Shown: positions 23,377-35,569, counted from the first letter of the stretch. The stretch is DNA of 64,000 nt from Nipponacmea schrenckii (GCA_030562195.1 JAUJPP010000005.1:38427106-38491105), one strand, 5' to 3'. Made by a program: numbers and translations. The notes: generated from the sequence alone by a model not told the origin.

Positions 23377-23489
23377 GTCTAGTCCTAGTGCTTTCATTTC
23401 TTTTACCATTTATTTTATTTATTGTGATATGTACACTGTTTCTGACATTAATACTAATTTTATTTGCTTTTATGTGTTGGGTTAAATAA
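23377..23489 (+). CDS. Candidate alternative last exon of DISP3-like gene
   Basis: An acceptor (gatacttttacag, AG at 23375-23376) is followed by a 37-codon frame that is almost wholly hydrophobic (LVLVLSFLLPFILFIVICT and onward), ending in MCWVK and TAA. The frame is in phase with a potential donor inside the last DISP3 exon (ATTG|gtacat, after 20399). Joining them would swap the final membrane helix and tail after KAFIG. AATAAA at 23485-23490 overlaps the stop. The regular C-terminus matches vertebrate DISP3, so this would be a minor isoform or a chance hydrophobic stretch. Confidence 0.35.
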
Positions 23490-26362
23490 AAAATTGGATC
23501 AAGGCAAGAGCAAGCTTTCAACCTTTCTCGGCATATGACTTGAAACCCTTCCTCAGATGCACTGAGACTGTGACTTATATGCTTGCTCAGTAGAGGAGCG
23601 TCCCCTCGTTGACTCTGATAGTTCTAAGCTTACTCGCTAAAAGTAGCGCCCCCTTCCCCTCCCCGCGGTAACTCGAAGAGATATTATGCTTGCTTGCTAA
23701 AGGAGTTATATGTTTTCTAGCTAACAAAAGCGTCCTCGCGGTCTATCAATTGTTGATGAGTATTCTGCTGTATAGAAGAAGTTGATTGAACTGTCAAATT
23801 AGGAACAACTGTACTAGTTGAGATTGGGTGACTGATCTGAATCGTTAGATTCAAATTCAATGTTGCTTTATAAAAAAACATTTGTAGATCGCTTGGCTCT
23901 TGTTGTGCAAGGGACGCCTTGACACAAGGTCTTGATATAGAATCTGTGTTTCAAATAAAGATACTGATGTATGTGGTATTCTGGTAGCATCAGTTACGTT
24001 AGTGATAGTTGTATGAATTGTTACCAAAATTTCTGTTACTGGTGAGGTTAGAGTTACATCTTAATGTTTACAAGGAGTCTTAAATCTATCTTTGAAAACG
24101 AAAAGGGGGCAATGATGCCCAGATTGGAGATATAAAGGAATCCACACTAGTTGGACGTTAAGGTCGATGACCAAAGCTCATAACCGTTATGGTATTGACC
24201 CAGATTATTCTAGAAGTTTAGAGATTATCTTTCCAGAAGTTACTAAAGGCTTCTCGACTAATATTATGATGCAATATGACCTGTTAAAACAGTGTGCAGC
24301 AATGTATCACTTCTCGATTGTTTAAGTGGCTTCTTGATTGTTCTAGAAATATAGTTTTTATATAAATAGGCTAGTAGCTAAGGCCTATGGGGGATTCAAT
24401 GAAAGGCTTACTGTATGTAAAGAAAGCTCGGAAGATATTCTGCAACATAACAAACTTCAATGAAGACGCCATGTTTGATTAAAAATATCTACATGTATAT
24501 CGACATACATTATAATATATTGGTCCGAAAAGTTTTAGACTAATAGGCCTAGCATAAAAAGGAGAACTGGCCTAAATGACGTCATTTTACATTCTCCTGA
24601 TGGTAGTCTCGCAGTTTGAATAGTAAACAGCAACAGGTAATTTGTGGATAGTTGCCTTCTTAGAGAACAATTGAAGGTAAAATTCGAAAAAAAATAAATA
24701 ATAAAAGATAAGAAGGTCAATTCGGGTCAAAAAGATCATAATTTTCTATTAAGGTGGGGTAATAAAAAAAATGTTCTATGTAAACCCCCCTTCATCAAAC
24801 GTGTTGTAGTCCATAAGGCGGCGCTAGCCGGTCTACAGTGGTATCCGGGCCGTTTTGTTCCTGTAAAATATTGGGTCGTCACATACTCAACGTAAAGGAA
24901 ATCCAAGAAGAACTTCATTTATCAACAAAGACTTGACAAGATCGGTCGTTCACAAGATGCCTCAACTAGCCCTGTGCTATACCTATTCAACACCAAATCA
25001 TGGGAACCAGTTCTTTCTTTGGAAAGTTTAACGCATGGAGCAAGATAGAAAACTATTTAGGTTTATATGGTGCGGAAGAAGGCCAAAGGTAGTGGAATTT
25101 GTTGAATGTAAATTTAATAGTTGTAAATATTGTTGTTGTATTGTGCATCGGAAATGTTGCTATAGAAGAGAGCTAACCCATCAACAACGTGTTGCAGTTT
25201 TAGCAGTTTGTTATCAATATTCCTTGTCTACAGTTGTTTTCAATGTCTTGATTGTAAATGATAAGAAAATCATAAGTATGTTAATCACAACAGCCCCAAA
25301 AAGTTGTTTACGAAATTTTATAGTCGTTTTATAAAAACTTTAAATTAACTGGTGTCATTGTAAATCTCTCATGGACTGTGCACATGAATTCCCTTATTAA
25401 AGTTGTATGTTATTTGAAATGCACCAGTTAAGAAATATCTGCGGTCTATTTTTCATAAATGTCACTACAACCATATCGACCGATGGTTACAAAAGGCTTT
25501 TGAGTAAATTCTTGATTCTAAGAACAATACTCAGTTATCATCGAAGCTAAAAAGGCTGAATATTTTTTACATTAAGACCGACATTTAATTTGTATACATT
25601 TTTGTATAAAACTCTAAATGGCCCTTTCCAAGCTTTAAACAAACCCAACATTCGAGTATAAATTCAAAACTTTTGGTGAAAAAACCTCGAATCAATGTAA
25701 TTAAACGAGGCTTGAAAATGATAATGATGTGAATGGAATATTTATTCCTATTCTGGTAACATCAGTTGTATTAGTGGTAGGTGTATGAATTGTTACCAAA
25801 TTATCTGTAATTGGTGAGGTTGGAGTTAGATCTAAAATGTTAACTTTTACAAAGAGTCTTAAATCTATTTTTTAAAACCAAAAGGGGGCACAGATGCATA
25901 GATTGTTTGTAGAAAGGCAAGTCGAGTACTGTCCCAAAAGATATTCTGCAACATAAAAAACTTCAATGAAGACGGCATGTTTGATTAAAAATATCTACAT
26001 GTATATCGACATATATTATAATATATTGGTTTATATATTTTATCAAAGATTTCGATTAATAGCATAAAAAGTTTTTGCAACTGCTGGAGAATTGTTTACA
26101 GGTAACAGAATGAACTATACCATGAGTCAATCGGCACATTTTAGTCAAGACGGAAAAAGACAAGGCTGGCCACGTGACTAACAGCTCGCGATTTGCAGAC
26201 GACGCTATATTTTGCCGTGCATGCAATAAGCCATTTCTATATAGGTCTACATAAAATTCCAGATATTTTTTGAATGCAAGCGATTAGATGTTGTCTGCAC
26301 ATGGGACAATCACGGCTCAACTAATTCATTTAAAGTGAGGCTGTGGGAGGGATAAGTAAGAT
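23490..26362. other. Intergenic stretch with duplicated non-coding blocks
   Basis: No gene was recognised. Two blocks occur twice in direct orientation: 23980-24125 matches 25750-25900 (ctggtarcatcag .. gaattgttaccaaa), and about 24430-24530 matches 25935-26035 (gatattctgcaacataa .. atcgacatayatt). A LINE fragment (25215-25745) lies between the copies. The short open frames near 24.5-24.9 kb have no support. Confidence 0.55.
25215..25745 (+). mobile_element. LINE 3' fragment
   Basis: About 500 bp closely resemble 31096-31600, which lies downstream of a reverse-transcriptase remnant there (shared runs: 'gtcttgattgtaaatga', 'aatcacaacagcccc', 'tatggactgtgcacat', 'gaccgacatttaatttgta'). This copy has no reverse-transcriptase motifs. 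It was probably 5'-truncated at insertion. The 99-residue open frame at 25035-25334 partly overlaps it and is not considered a gene. Confidence 0.65.
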
Positions 26363-26447
26363 TGGGCGGGCCATAATATAAGTAGACCTAGAACAATCGA
26401 TTTCACTCGACTCAAATCAACCTACTAGCTTATGTATTACATTTAAG
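26363..26447 (+). promoter_or_regulatory. Candidate promoter and first untranslated exon of a GIMAP gene
   Basis: A GC-box-like gggcggg (26364-26370) is followed by ataatataag (26373-26382, TATA-like), and about 65 bp later by a strong donor (atttaag|gtaaga, exon end 26447). The next plausible acceptor is at 28641-28642 (cgttctttttcag), which would lead into the exon holding the ATG at 28714. An E-box CACGTG lies upstream near 26172. Confidence 0.4.
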
Positions 26448-28713
26448 GTAAGATATTTTCTCATGCATTTCAATTTAGTACATGCTAAATACGTTATTGG
26501 TTTATTGGCCATTTATTGAATCGATCTATATTACATGTATATTTTAGCTCAAGACTCATTTCTCACGTAATGTAGACATTAGATCCACCGACTGCTAGAG
26601 ATAAAATGCATTTCTGACCTGTTGAAATTTCCCGCACTGAGTCAAATTGTTGAATACTATGGCGTAATGTGGTTAATTTCTTTAAACCATAAAAACGGGG
26701 AAAATGCCGAATCTTAAAAGAACTGATTTATCTATGACAAAAAAGTTGGGCTGTCATAGACCGACTAAAACAGATACAGAATAACAATAATAGGTTAACT
26801 TACTATTCGTTTAACTTGGCTACAGACTAGAAAATCTTTGAATAATACAAAATGTCAACAAACTATTCCAGGAATTGTAAACTTTCCCTTTCCAAATAAG
26901 GCAATATACAGAGCGCGCTTATCATGCGCGACAGCTCATTGACGACAGAATTAATTCGGACCCAAATTTTTCGTTACAATTTCAGGAATTGAATTTATTT
27001 CACGAACAAAAAACCTGTACCGTTATACTTGCTTAATCATTTTATTGAACGATGTCCTCGTTTTATTCACATGTCAATTCATTGGTAAAACATTAAACTT
27101 CAAGGTTGGTTGAGTATCTGCATAGTTACAGTAATGCAAACGAAGGTTTCATTCCCCGAGAACGATTTTGAACGTTATCGTGATATATACAAATAGAATT
27201 CAGTTCGTTGAAAATAAGAATCCCCGAGAAACACACATAACACCTATACTATCTAGAGCTGAGTACAGCACTTCGCTTGGTCCCATATTTTGCCCCATAA
27301 CTTTAAGGCCCTTTTGTACTTTAATAACTTTCGCCCGGTGTTTTCTCAAAATTGCTAAATATGACTTAATTTAAGTTCTCCACATTTAACTTCCAAGATA
27401 TGCATAATTGAAAATATGTGATTTTAGATATTGATGCGGATTATTGTGCGACTTCTAATTATCAAACAGAATTATAATGTGTACATTCACATCAATAAAT
27501 AAATATATAAAATAATATCCATAAACAAGATTTGTGAAAAAAGGAGGAAGAAAAATGCTATCAAATAGACCGGATAAAAAGTGACACTAGCAAAGTTCTA
27601 ATTAACATAGGAAAAAAATGCAAACGGTTTAGTAACTTGCGAATTCACGGCTATAACTGGAGGTGTGTTGGAATTTGTCAATCATCTTAACCACCAAAAT
27701 CTCATATTTTAGTAGACAAAATTAAACTTTTTGATTAATTTGGCCAAATTTAACAATTTTAAATTATGCATAAAATCATGTATGTCACATATCGTTGAAT
27801 AGAGAAAATCAGGTACATTTTGATTATGAAATCCATATTGATTGGGAAAAATTACATAGCCAGGTAGAACTTCATGCGAAAAATAAAACCAACATTTTGA
27901 AAAAATATGATTATGAATTATTTAAGAATTAAACGTTGGTCTCATTAGCATTATTAGTTTCTAAATAGATCAAGTGACAAACTGAACAGTTGAAGAAGTG
28001 ACAGCTAGCTCCCATACAAGACCGTAATCAAAAATAGACAAAATACGTTGGGCATTTGTCAAATTATTTATTATAGCCTACATAATCTGTACTATGTTTG
28101 TCCAGATTAATAAATCACATCTGGACAGTCCCCATCCAATAATTAGCACCCAAATTGAACATTTTTCAATATTTCATGAATATTTTTTCTATCTATAAAT
28201 TTTTCAATTTTCCAAATCGATTAAAATCGATACCAAGTAAATATAGACAATTCAAAAGAAAACATGACTTGACCACCGATTTAATCGATTGCCAAGAACA
28301 AAGGTATATTTTTAACAAAAGAATTCACGTTGACACGCCTACAAGAATTTTCTTCTCGTACTCACTCTACACTCGAAACTATTGCATATTTATTTAAACG
28401 ACAAATGTGTGAAATTTGATGTAACAAAATCAGTTTATGGAAATTGAGTTTTAAACTTGGTCCATACATTCTGCTAATTACAACCTTATGTACCCCAGCC
28501 TTTTTATTCTCATTTCACAGCTTTAAGAATTCATAAGCCGTTGAGAGTGAAATAGGAATTGGGTTTTTGTGTTGTTGATATCATGAGACATTGAAATTTT
28601 AGATTTACACGCAAAACACTCTTCTCTTACGTTCTTTTTCAGATTTCAAATCTTGGCTGGTTACGTCCTATACATCTATAGAAAGACATATAGCCTACAT
28701 ATTATACAACACA
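26448..28713. other. Probable 5' intron of the first GIMAP gene
   Basis: AT-rich with no recognisable coding sequence or repeats. It is bounded by the donor at 26447 and the acceptor at 28642; 28643-28713 would be 5' UTR. The link is inferred from splice signals only. Confidence 0.35.
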
Positions 28714-29967
28714 ATGGGCACAGGTAACTAAAAATTATTGTTCTGGTAGTATACCACATGCCACAGGCCGAGAAGAAACCACATAGTTGTCTGGTATTAT
28801 GGAACAAAGAATAAAAATGCATTTTGTTTTTGCATAAACAGTATTTTATTCACAAAAGGAAATCGATTAGGTAACATACATTAGCCCTCTCGAGGAATGT
28901 ATTGAATTTTTTTCTTAAAAAGAAGGGGGGGGGGCTTAGCCGGGTTAGACCCACATAAATCGGCTGAAAAATTCTGATTTCGCAACAAGTGTGTCCAAGA
29001 AAAATAATATAATTATAATAATCGAAGTGACAAGTCGACAACATAATACTATTTGTGGACTTAAGGAATATTCCCACTAGGGGTATCTTGTCTACAAGTC
29101 AATATGAATGTAAAACATTATTTAATATCATCTCAATGGTTTTAATGCTATTTTGTAGAATTAAGAGTAGCGCTAATTGGTAAAACTGGTACAGGGAAGA
29201 GTTCCTTAGGAAACAGTTTGCTTGGTAAGAAAATCTTCCACACTAAATCATCCGGTGAAGCTATAACAAAGTGCTGTGAATTGGGGGAGGCTGAGACATC
29301 TATTGGTAAATTGTCGGTGGTCGATACTCCAGGCCTGTTTGATACAGATAAACCTAATGGTGAAACGCTTAAAGAGCTGATGAAATGTGTTGCATTACTA
29401 GCACCCGGTCCACATGTATTTCTTATGGTTTTGAGCGTAACCAGGCTCACAAAAGAAGATGTGGACACTGTGGATATACTTAAACAGATTTTGGGAGAAG
29501 GCACTATGCATCATGTTATTGTTGTATTTACCAGAAAAGACCAACTTGATGATGATATGACAGTAGAGGAATTCATAGCCACCACTCAGGTGTGTATTAA
29601 AAACCTCCTGAAAGATGTCAACAACCGATATGAGTTTGTTTGTAATAAAGTTAACGGCGACAGCCACAAACAAGACGTAAAAAACATCTGGTCACTCATA
29701 AGAAAAACAGTCCAGCGAAATAGTGGTAACTATTATACACAAAACATGTTCCAGGCAGCAGAAAAGGTGATACAGAAAGAAATTAAAGAAAAACAGAAGA
29801 TAGAAAACAAACCCGAAAATGAATATCGGGAGGATATTAAAACTGCTATCGTCAAAAACGAACCAGGCATTTTGGCCAAAATAATTGATGGCCTCGTTGA
29901 AATTTTTAAAGTGACCTTACCTTTGTTGATTACAACTATCGGAGAATATTTCATGAGAAAAAAATAA
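28714..29967 (+). CDS. AIG1/GIMAP-family GTPase A, 272 aa
   Basis: A GTP-binding protein of the AIG1/GIMAP/IAN family. Family members act on membranes or lipid droplets and are linked to immune-cell survival in vertebrates and to stress or immune responses in molluscs. Exon 1 supplies ATGGGCACAG (28714-28723) with donor gtaact. Exon 2 is 29159-29967 after acceptor ttttgtag, and the joined phase is 1. Motifs: G1 GKTGTGKSS (11-19), a conserved Thr in the G2 region, G3 DTPG, the family box LLAPGPHVFLMVLSVTRLT, G4 FTRKD, and CNK in the G5 position. The C-terminus is charged (EKVIQKEIKEKQK) and ends with a hydrophobic segment (FKVTLPLLITTI) that could anchor to membranes. It looks intact. Biological role in this species is inferred. 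Confidence 0.9.
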
Positions 29968-30764
29968 ATAGCTAAGTACTTTTACAATGAAAGAAGAGTA
30001 CCCATTATATGTTCATGAATGTTTCTAAGAGGGGTGGGGGGGGGCGAGGGTATCTAAGGCGGAATTTAGAGTCAGTCCGGTTGTAATCTTCAGTCGCTTT
30101 TATCTCTTTTGAACTTTTGAATATAGAATACAAGCCCAAGGTCTCGTTGACCAATAAATAAGTCACTTGCCAAGTCATCCAAAACTATCGCGTCGTTCTA
30201 ACGTCGTAGAAATAATAGATTTTTGTAACTAGATCAAACGTTCTCGTTTGTTTTTCGAGTAAAAAATTTATGATCGTTCTGATTTTAAAATGGATGATAC
30301 TCTATAATATAGTATGTTTAAATATGATATAGATTCATATATGTATATGTCAGTTGATAAATGGAAGAATTATATATAAAAGTGTGAACATTATTTAAAA
30401 TATGTATTATTGCAAATGCTTGTGTTATATGATTTAAAGTTATCATTATTTTATTACTTGTATATATTATCAAATGTACACGTATTGAAATTGCCAGTAT
30501 ATATCTTCTGATGTCTGATTTATTTATACTATTGAAATTATAACGTCTCTCAGATCAAATCTATGACGATTAAATATGGTGTCTTTAAACCGCCTAAAAA
30601 ACATTATTCAAAACAAATTACTCATTACATATTTTAGATAATAACCAATTATTTTATTCACAACACCCTGGTTTAATAGTTCATGTTAAACAGCTCACAC
30701 TAATATAATATAAAACGTTTATGATAAATTTAATAATAATCTTATTCTATTTTCGTTGATTGTG
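29968..30764. other. No gene recognised
   Basis: 3' flank of GIMAP A. It contains a G-rich run (30034-30050) and AT-rich sequence. Nothing codes convincingly. Confidence 0.5.
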
Positions 30765-31600
30765 AAAGGCATTTGATTTGATTTCACATGAAATAAGTAT
30801 TGAAAAAAATAAAATTATATAATATTTGAATCAAATGACAATATTCATTAATTGTTACGTATCAAATCGTACAGAACGTTGTTACGTCAATGGAATCTTT
30901 CGTGTTCTAGCGATAAGTATAGGGTACCACAAGGATCCATTTTAGGTCCCTCGATGTTTAATCTTTATGTTAATGATTTACCATTGTACATAATCTCTTA
31001 CTGCCATCAATTTGCGTTTGATACTACTGTTTATATTTCCGATAAAACTGTACTTACATACAATTTAAATTGCAAGAAAATATTGATTCAGTTCTTTTAA
31101 TGTCTTGATTGTAAATGAAAAGAAAATCAAACGTATGTTAAATCACAACAGCCCCAAAGAGTTTTTTACGAAATTCAAAGGCAGACCATAATAGTCGTTT
31201 GATGAAAACTTTAAATTACAGGGTGTCATTGTAAAACTCTAATGGACTGTGCACATAAAGTCCCTTGCTAAAATTGTATGTTATTTAAAATGCACCAGTT
31301 AAGAAATATCTGCGGTCTATTTTTCATAAACCACTACAACCATATCGACCGATGGTCACAAAAGGCTTTTGAGTAAATTCTTGATTCTAAGAACAATACT
31401 CAGTTATCATCGAAGCTAAAGAGGCTTAATATTTTTTACATTAAGACCGACATTTAATTTGTACACATTTTTGTATAAAACTCTAAATGGCCCTTTCTAC
31501 CTTTTAAGCTATAAACAAACCCAATATTCGAGTATAATTTCAAAACGTGTGGTGCAAAAACATCGAATCAATGTAATTAAACTTGAAAATGAAAATAAAA
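30765..31600 (+). mobile_element. Degenerate non-LTR retrotransposon with reverse-transcriptase remnant
   Basis: Reverse-transcriptase signatures are visible: KAFDLISH (about 30767-30790, with a frame break just before it), VPQGSILGP (about 30924-30950), FNLYVNDLP, and a catalytic-box relic QFAFDTT where QFADDTT is expected. The pattern fits Jockey/CR1-type LINEs. 31096-31600 is a 3' region shared with 25215-25745, and a short tail relic (gtggtacaaaaaccacggat) recurs at about 31920. The altered catalytic box and frame breaks mean it is dead. Confidence 0.8.
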
Positions 31601-31604
31601 TGAA

Positions 31605-31740
31605 TGGAACATTTTGTCCTATTCTTCTATGTTTTATTGAAGACGGGAACGCCATGCAGGTGCAGTGAGGAAAACTTTGCCAGAACAGCGGCATTAGCCT
31701 ACTTTTTGCGATTACAATTGTCAAAGGATCTGTGCCTGTA
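31605..31740 (-). mobile_element. SINE 3' part, minus strand
   Basis: The reverse complement matches the 3' half of the SINE at 39.5 kb (ctggcaaa..ttccctca, gcatggcgtt, cgtcttc). It abuts the LINE tail. Confidence 0.6.
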
Positions 31741-31847
31741 GCACCAGTACGAAGCCAGTTACAAACGAGTTGGAAAAAACCTTGAATTAACCGCCCAACT
31801 GCAGACGTCACTGTCTACTTAAGTCGCTTCTTGTCAACATATTGGCA

Positions 31848-31917
31848 GTAGCTATTAAATCTAACAGCATTATCAATCGTTTTCGGAGAAATAGGGTTAT
31901 CTTATCTTGAACTGATT
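31848..31917 (-). pseudogene. GIMAP gene fragment
   Basis: About 70 bp match the C-terminal coding part of GIMAP B (33675-33747) on the same strand: shared 'gcattatcaa', 'ggagaaatagggttatct', 'atctt', 'ctgatt'. Gaps break the frame. It is embedded between SINE and LINE pieces. It implies that a former GIMAP B-like copy was lost or a fragment was carried here. Confidence 0.75.
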
Positions 31918-31959
31918 CTTGTGGTACAAAAACCACGGATCAATGTGATTAAACTGGAT

Positions 31960-32235
31960 TGAACATCAGTATTTCGTCTTCTGCAACTTATAGACTAATG
32001 AAGACGGGCAAAGCCATGCAGTTTGAAATGAAGGAAATTTAGCCACACAGCACACAGGGCCTCGGTTTATTGCCTAGACGCTTCTTCCATGTCATTCTCT
32101 CAGACCGGCATTACTAATAAGAGAAAGGTCGGGCTGAAAAATCCGAAAGTTCATCTCTACCTTTGCCGGAATTGAGCCCTGGACCCGAAAGTTCACGAAA
32201 CTGAAACGCCTAGATTCACTAACCAAATACATGTA
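31960..32235 (-). mobile_element. tRNA-derived SINE, minus strand
   Basis: On the minus strand the head-side part contains a B-box-like 'gggctcaattccggcaaagg', then 'gacatggaagaagcgtctag', 'caataaaccgaggcc' and 'gtgtgct', then the 3' part with 'gcatggc..gcccgtcttc'. The central 'tcgttcggatgg' is deleted compared with the 39.3-kb copy. Confidence 0.7.
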
Positions 32236-33535
32236 TTACAAAGCATAAAGCGCCAAAGACTCAATAATGAAGATATCTAACTTCAATCAAACAGATTAAA
32301 CGCATGCTTGAACGTAACAAACATACTGAAACTTGTGCACTATTACAACTTCGACAATGCCTGTAAATACAACGGGTGCTGAACGTACATTTAAAAACAA
32401 ACTCCGAATTACAATGGCCGATTGAAAAATTATAGGATACTGAGTATTTATCAGAAACGAGCTTGATCTACCAAGGGTAACTGATCATTAAAAAGTATTA
32501 TAATTATTATAATTCAGATGGATCTTGGTTTTTATTTATCAGGAGTAAAATACATGACTTTGCATCAAAATAATTTGTAAGGATTACTGTCACTAAATAT
32601 GATTGTCAGCTTGATAAACAGATTTTCGTCTATGTAATATCTTGACAAAATGCACAAAAATTAGTAATATTTTTTTAAACTAGCGAACTGCCTTTGGAAT
32701 CTGGAAAATCTGACCCTAAAGCAGTGGTTATTTACCCAACCCACCCCCATAAAGTCAGTCTGTCTCGTATATGTACACACCGGCACTGTTCATTTGCTCC
32801 TTAAGCTTGGTGTTGTGATATTTTTTGTCTGTTGTTTGCTTGTGGCTTGTCTTGGTGAGATGCGGATGTCGGTATTTGCTGAACTTTTTGTCATTGGTCA
32901 ATTACCAACATAATCCAAAATGTCCATACGACGAATATTGTGTAAATTATTTTTTTTTCTTTCTTCATTTATCTTATTGTCCCCATGAGCTGTTTGTTAG
33001 ACAAAACAATCCCCTTGTGTTTCGGATCAAATAAAGAATTCATAAATATTACTATATTTATTGTAATATAACTCAGTGTGACACACCCCCTTTAAAAATC
33101 GGCTAATCGTGTGCAGATTGGTTTTTAACCAAGAACATCTTTACGACCAATATACACGTCAAGTTACTTAATTGATTGATTTATTGATTTATTGCAATCA
33201 GCATATACATGTACCATACAATACATATTGCTATAACATAAATAATATTATAACAATGAAAGTGCAAAAAGTTAAACACAGTAACGTGTATAATTGTGCA
33301 GCATTTCATAATGACAGAAACAGATTCAACCAATTCTAAATATAGAGACATATTGTGTTCAAATTATACTTTATAATACATGTAGTTTTCTATAATTTTT
33401 CAAGATAGTATTTTCGTTTTTGCCATAAGTAATAAATATATATCTAGAGACTTATATATATAGTGATTTTTGTTTGTGATTTGTTTTTCATAATACTCCG
33501 AAATTTAAATATAATATATCTATATATCATGTATA
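32236..33535. other. No gene recognised
   Basis: AT-rich intergenic DNA. A simple 'ttgatttattgattta' tract lies near 33175-33190. The 69-codon open frame at 32825-33034 is low-complexity with no domain and is not supported. Confidence 0.5.
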
Positions 33536-34376
33536 TCATCCGTGTCTACCAAAACCTAATCCACGGAGAACCCAGTCACAAATTCGTTGTAAAAAGCCTC
33601 TTTGGAATCTGGGATTAAGAGCCCTTCTGTAAGCTTCACTTTTTCCTTCACTCGCTTTTTTTCTACGTTTTTCTGTTGTTGCTATTTGGTTTAACAAAGC
33701 ATTATCAACCTTTTTAGGAGAAATAGGGTTATCTAATCTTAACCTGATTTCGCTAAGTAGGTCATCTCTGTCTTTCTGGGTGTAGCCTTTACAATCCAAA
33801 ATGGGATGTGGAGGATTGGGTAGATTCTTTGGAAATAGGAATGGCTCGTTATCATCCTCTAGCGAATCTTTACCAGTAAAAACACACATCAGTTGAGCAG
33901 GTATTTCTCCGCCAAACAAACTGCTGACAAATTCCAAAGCCTTGTCTTCAGATCCTGAAAATCTGTCGTCAGCACTCAGCACTAGAATACAAACATGGAT
34001 TGATTTTAATCTTAACTTTATTGTGTTGATGATTTCCTTAGCTGTGTCAACATCAGAACGAAGTGGGCTAAAGAAACCAGGAGTATCTACCACTAGAAGT
34101 TGGTCTGATTCCTCAATTTGACATGTTTTGGTGCCTCTTTCTTCCATCATACTTGCCACAAACTTCTTCTCTCCCAATAGAACATTTCCTACTGAACTTT
34201 TACCAATTCCACTTTTACCCAATAACAAGACTGTTATTTTATTATTACATGGTTCATTATCTGAAATGCGAAGAACATGATATACCATGGAGTAAAGAGG
34301 GTGTAGTTGTTTCCTTTTTTTGTTTACATTATGTATTAAGACAAACTATAATAATATAGATACCTTTTCTCGCCAT
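33536..34376 (-). CDS. AIG1/GIMAP-family GTPase B, 245 aa
   Basis: Exon 1 is 34376-34364 (ATGGCGAGAAAAG, donor gtatct). Exon 2 is 34260-33536 after acceptor ttcgcatttcag, with phase 1 as in GIMAP A and D. This start replaces a run-through frame (MVYHVLRIS) that would read across the acceptor. Motifs: G1 GKSGIGKSS (19-27), Thr in the ERGTKTC stretch (G2), DTPGFF (G3), FTGKDSLE (G4). The C-terminal part is basic (EKRRKKASEGKSEAYRRAL) and ends in an aromatic/glycine tail (WVLRGLGFGRHG) rather than a long coiled coil. The family box is divergent (LKSIHVCILVLSADDRFSG). A 17-bp palindrome (gtttccaccgcggaaac, 34381-34397) lies just 5' of the ATG. Confidence 0.88.
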
Positions 34377-34737
34377 CTTCGTTTCCACCGCGGAAACACA
34401 GCCTACGTCACCTTTCCTAAAAAGATAGAATTTAGAACCCTTATCCTTTTCTTCAAAATTGATGCAACGTATTATAATATTATGCAGAAGAGTAGGCAGA
34501 CAAACTCATTTCATTGATTATTGAATGGTGAAATCATCAACAGTTTTCAGTGTCACTATTAAATATTGCCTATTAAAACCTCCATTATGCAAATGGTAGT
34601 TTCTGGAAAGTGGGTTTGAATGGTTTCCTAAACATTTCTAATCAGCCCACTATCAACTTAAAACCTTCTTTTGTCTGAATCACTGACGTCTTCTACGATG
34701 GGTCCAGTTTAGGGCCAAATATTACAAATTGATAATT

Positions 34738-35364
34738 TTACCTTTTCCTGATAATGGAGTTTTCTATGAATGAGTTACTGAGCTTCTCGTATGTGGAGTT
34801 AACGGCCTGTATGATTTTAGAAGAACTGTTTTTATCAGTATGTTGTCTAGCAGTGACACCTATTGGTGACGTTCCCAGATGGTTGAGAAACTCTTTCAAC
34901 TGCTGCGGTAGTGTTTGTATATACTCGTCCAGTGTCTGACCCTCTTCCCCTATGTCATCAATACCAGTAAATACTACAAGGCCATGTTTGTGGAGATAAA
35001 TATCGAATATACTCTGCAAGTCTTTAAGTCTCTTGATGTCATCACCAGTAACTCTGTCTAAACAATTGAAGACAAAGATAACACAATGTGGACCAGGGGC
35101 AAGCAACTCCATACCCCTGTTTATTTCTTTCTGGGTTTCCTCTTCTGTCAGCTTAATGTTACAATAACCTGGTGTATCAACTATAACTAGTTCACCACCA
35201 TCTTCAAGTGTACGTCTTGCTAACTGGCTTTGTTTCGTCCCATTGTTCATGCTCACTTGGAAAACTTTACTTCCGCACAACTGATTTCCCACTGAGCTCT
35301 TTCCACTTCCGCTTTTGCCCATCAGCAGAATTCTGATCTCTTTGGACGTTTCTTCTCCCATCAT
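34738..35364 (-). CDS. AIG1/GIMAP-family GTPase C, short form, 208 aa
   Basis: The coding part sits in one exon. It starts at ATGATG (35364), 19 bp after an acceptor (tctcttttcag, exon start 35383), so at least one untranslated exon lies upstream. Motifs: G1 GKSGSGKSS, Thr in NNGTKQS (G2), DTPGY (G3), the family box LLAPGPHCVIFVFNCLDRVT, and G4 FTGID. The protein stops soon after the G domain (ENSIIRKR) and lacks the charged C-terminal extension of copies A, D and E. It lies about 360 bp upstream of GIMAP B on the same strand, as a tandem pair. A candidate first exon with donor caagacag|gtaaat ends at 36147. Confidence 0.88.
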   Translation of the reverse strand: MMGEETSKEIRILLMGKSGSGKSSVGNQLCGSKVFQVSMNNGTKQSQLARRTLEDGGELVIVDTPGYCNIKLTEEETQKEINRGMELLAPGPHCVIFVFNCLDRVTGDDIKRLKDLQSIFDIYLHKHGLVVFTGIDDIGEEGQTLDEYIQTLPQQLKEFLNHLGTSPIGVTARQHTDKNSSSKIIQAVNSTYEKLSNSFIENSIIRKR

Positions 35365-35569
35365 TTTTCCAATCAGAAATAATCTGAAAAGAGAAACTAA
35401 ATACCATAATCCGAATCAGAGCATAGATTACAGAAAAAAAAAGTAGAACACATTTTGATATTGATGAACAAGTGTCAACATTCTGAAACAAATGATCAAT
35501 GTGACCAACAAATGAAGGAGTAAGAATTAACCATTAGAGACTAAAGATAAGAATTAAGACAACTTAATA

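Noticed and set aside
25035..25334. 99-residue Cys-containing open frame
   Set aside because: Overlaps a LINE 3' fragment; no domain and no conserved frame in the second LINE copy.
29148..29504. Minus-strand open frame opposite GIMAP A (and similar ones opposite GIMAP E and B)
   Set aside because: Antisense shadow of a clear GTPase coding sequence.
34261..34288. GIMAP B start at MVYHVLRIS
   Set aside because: It reads through a clear splice acceptor; the spliced start MARK fits the intron pattern of copies A and D.
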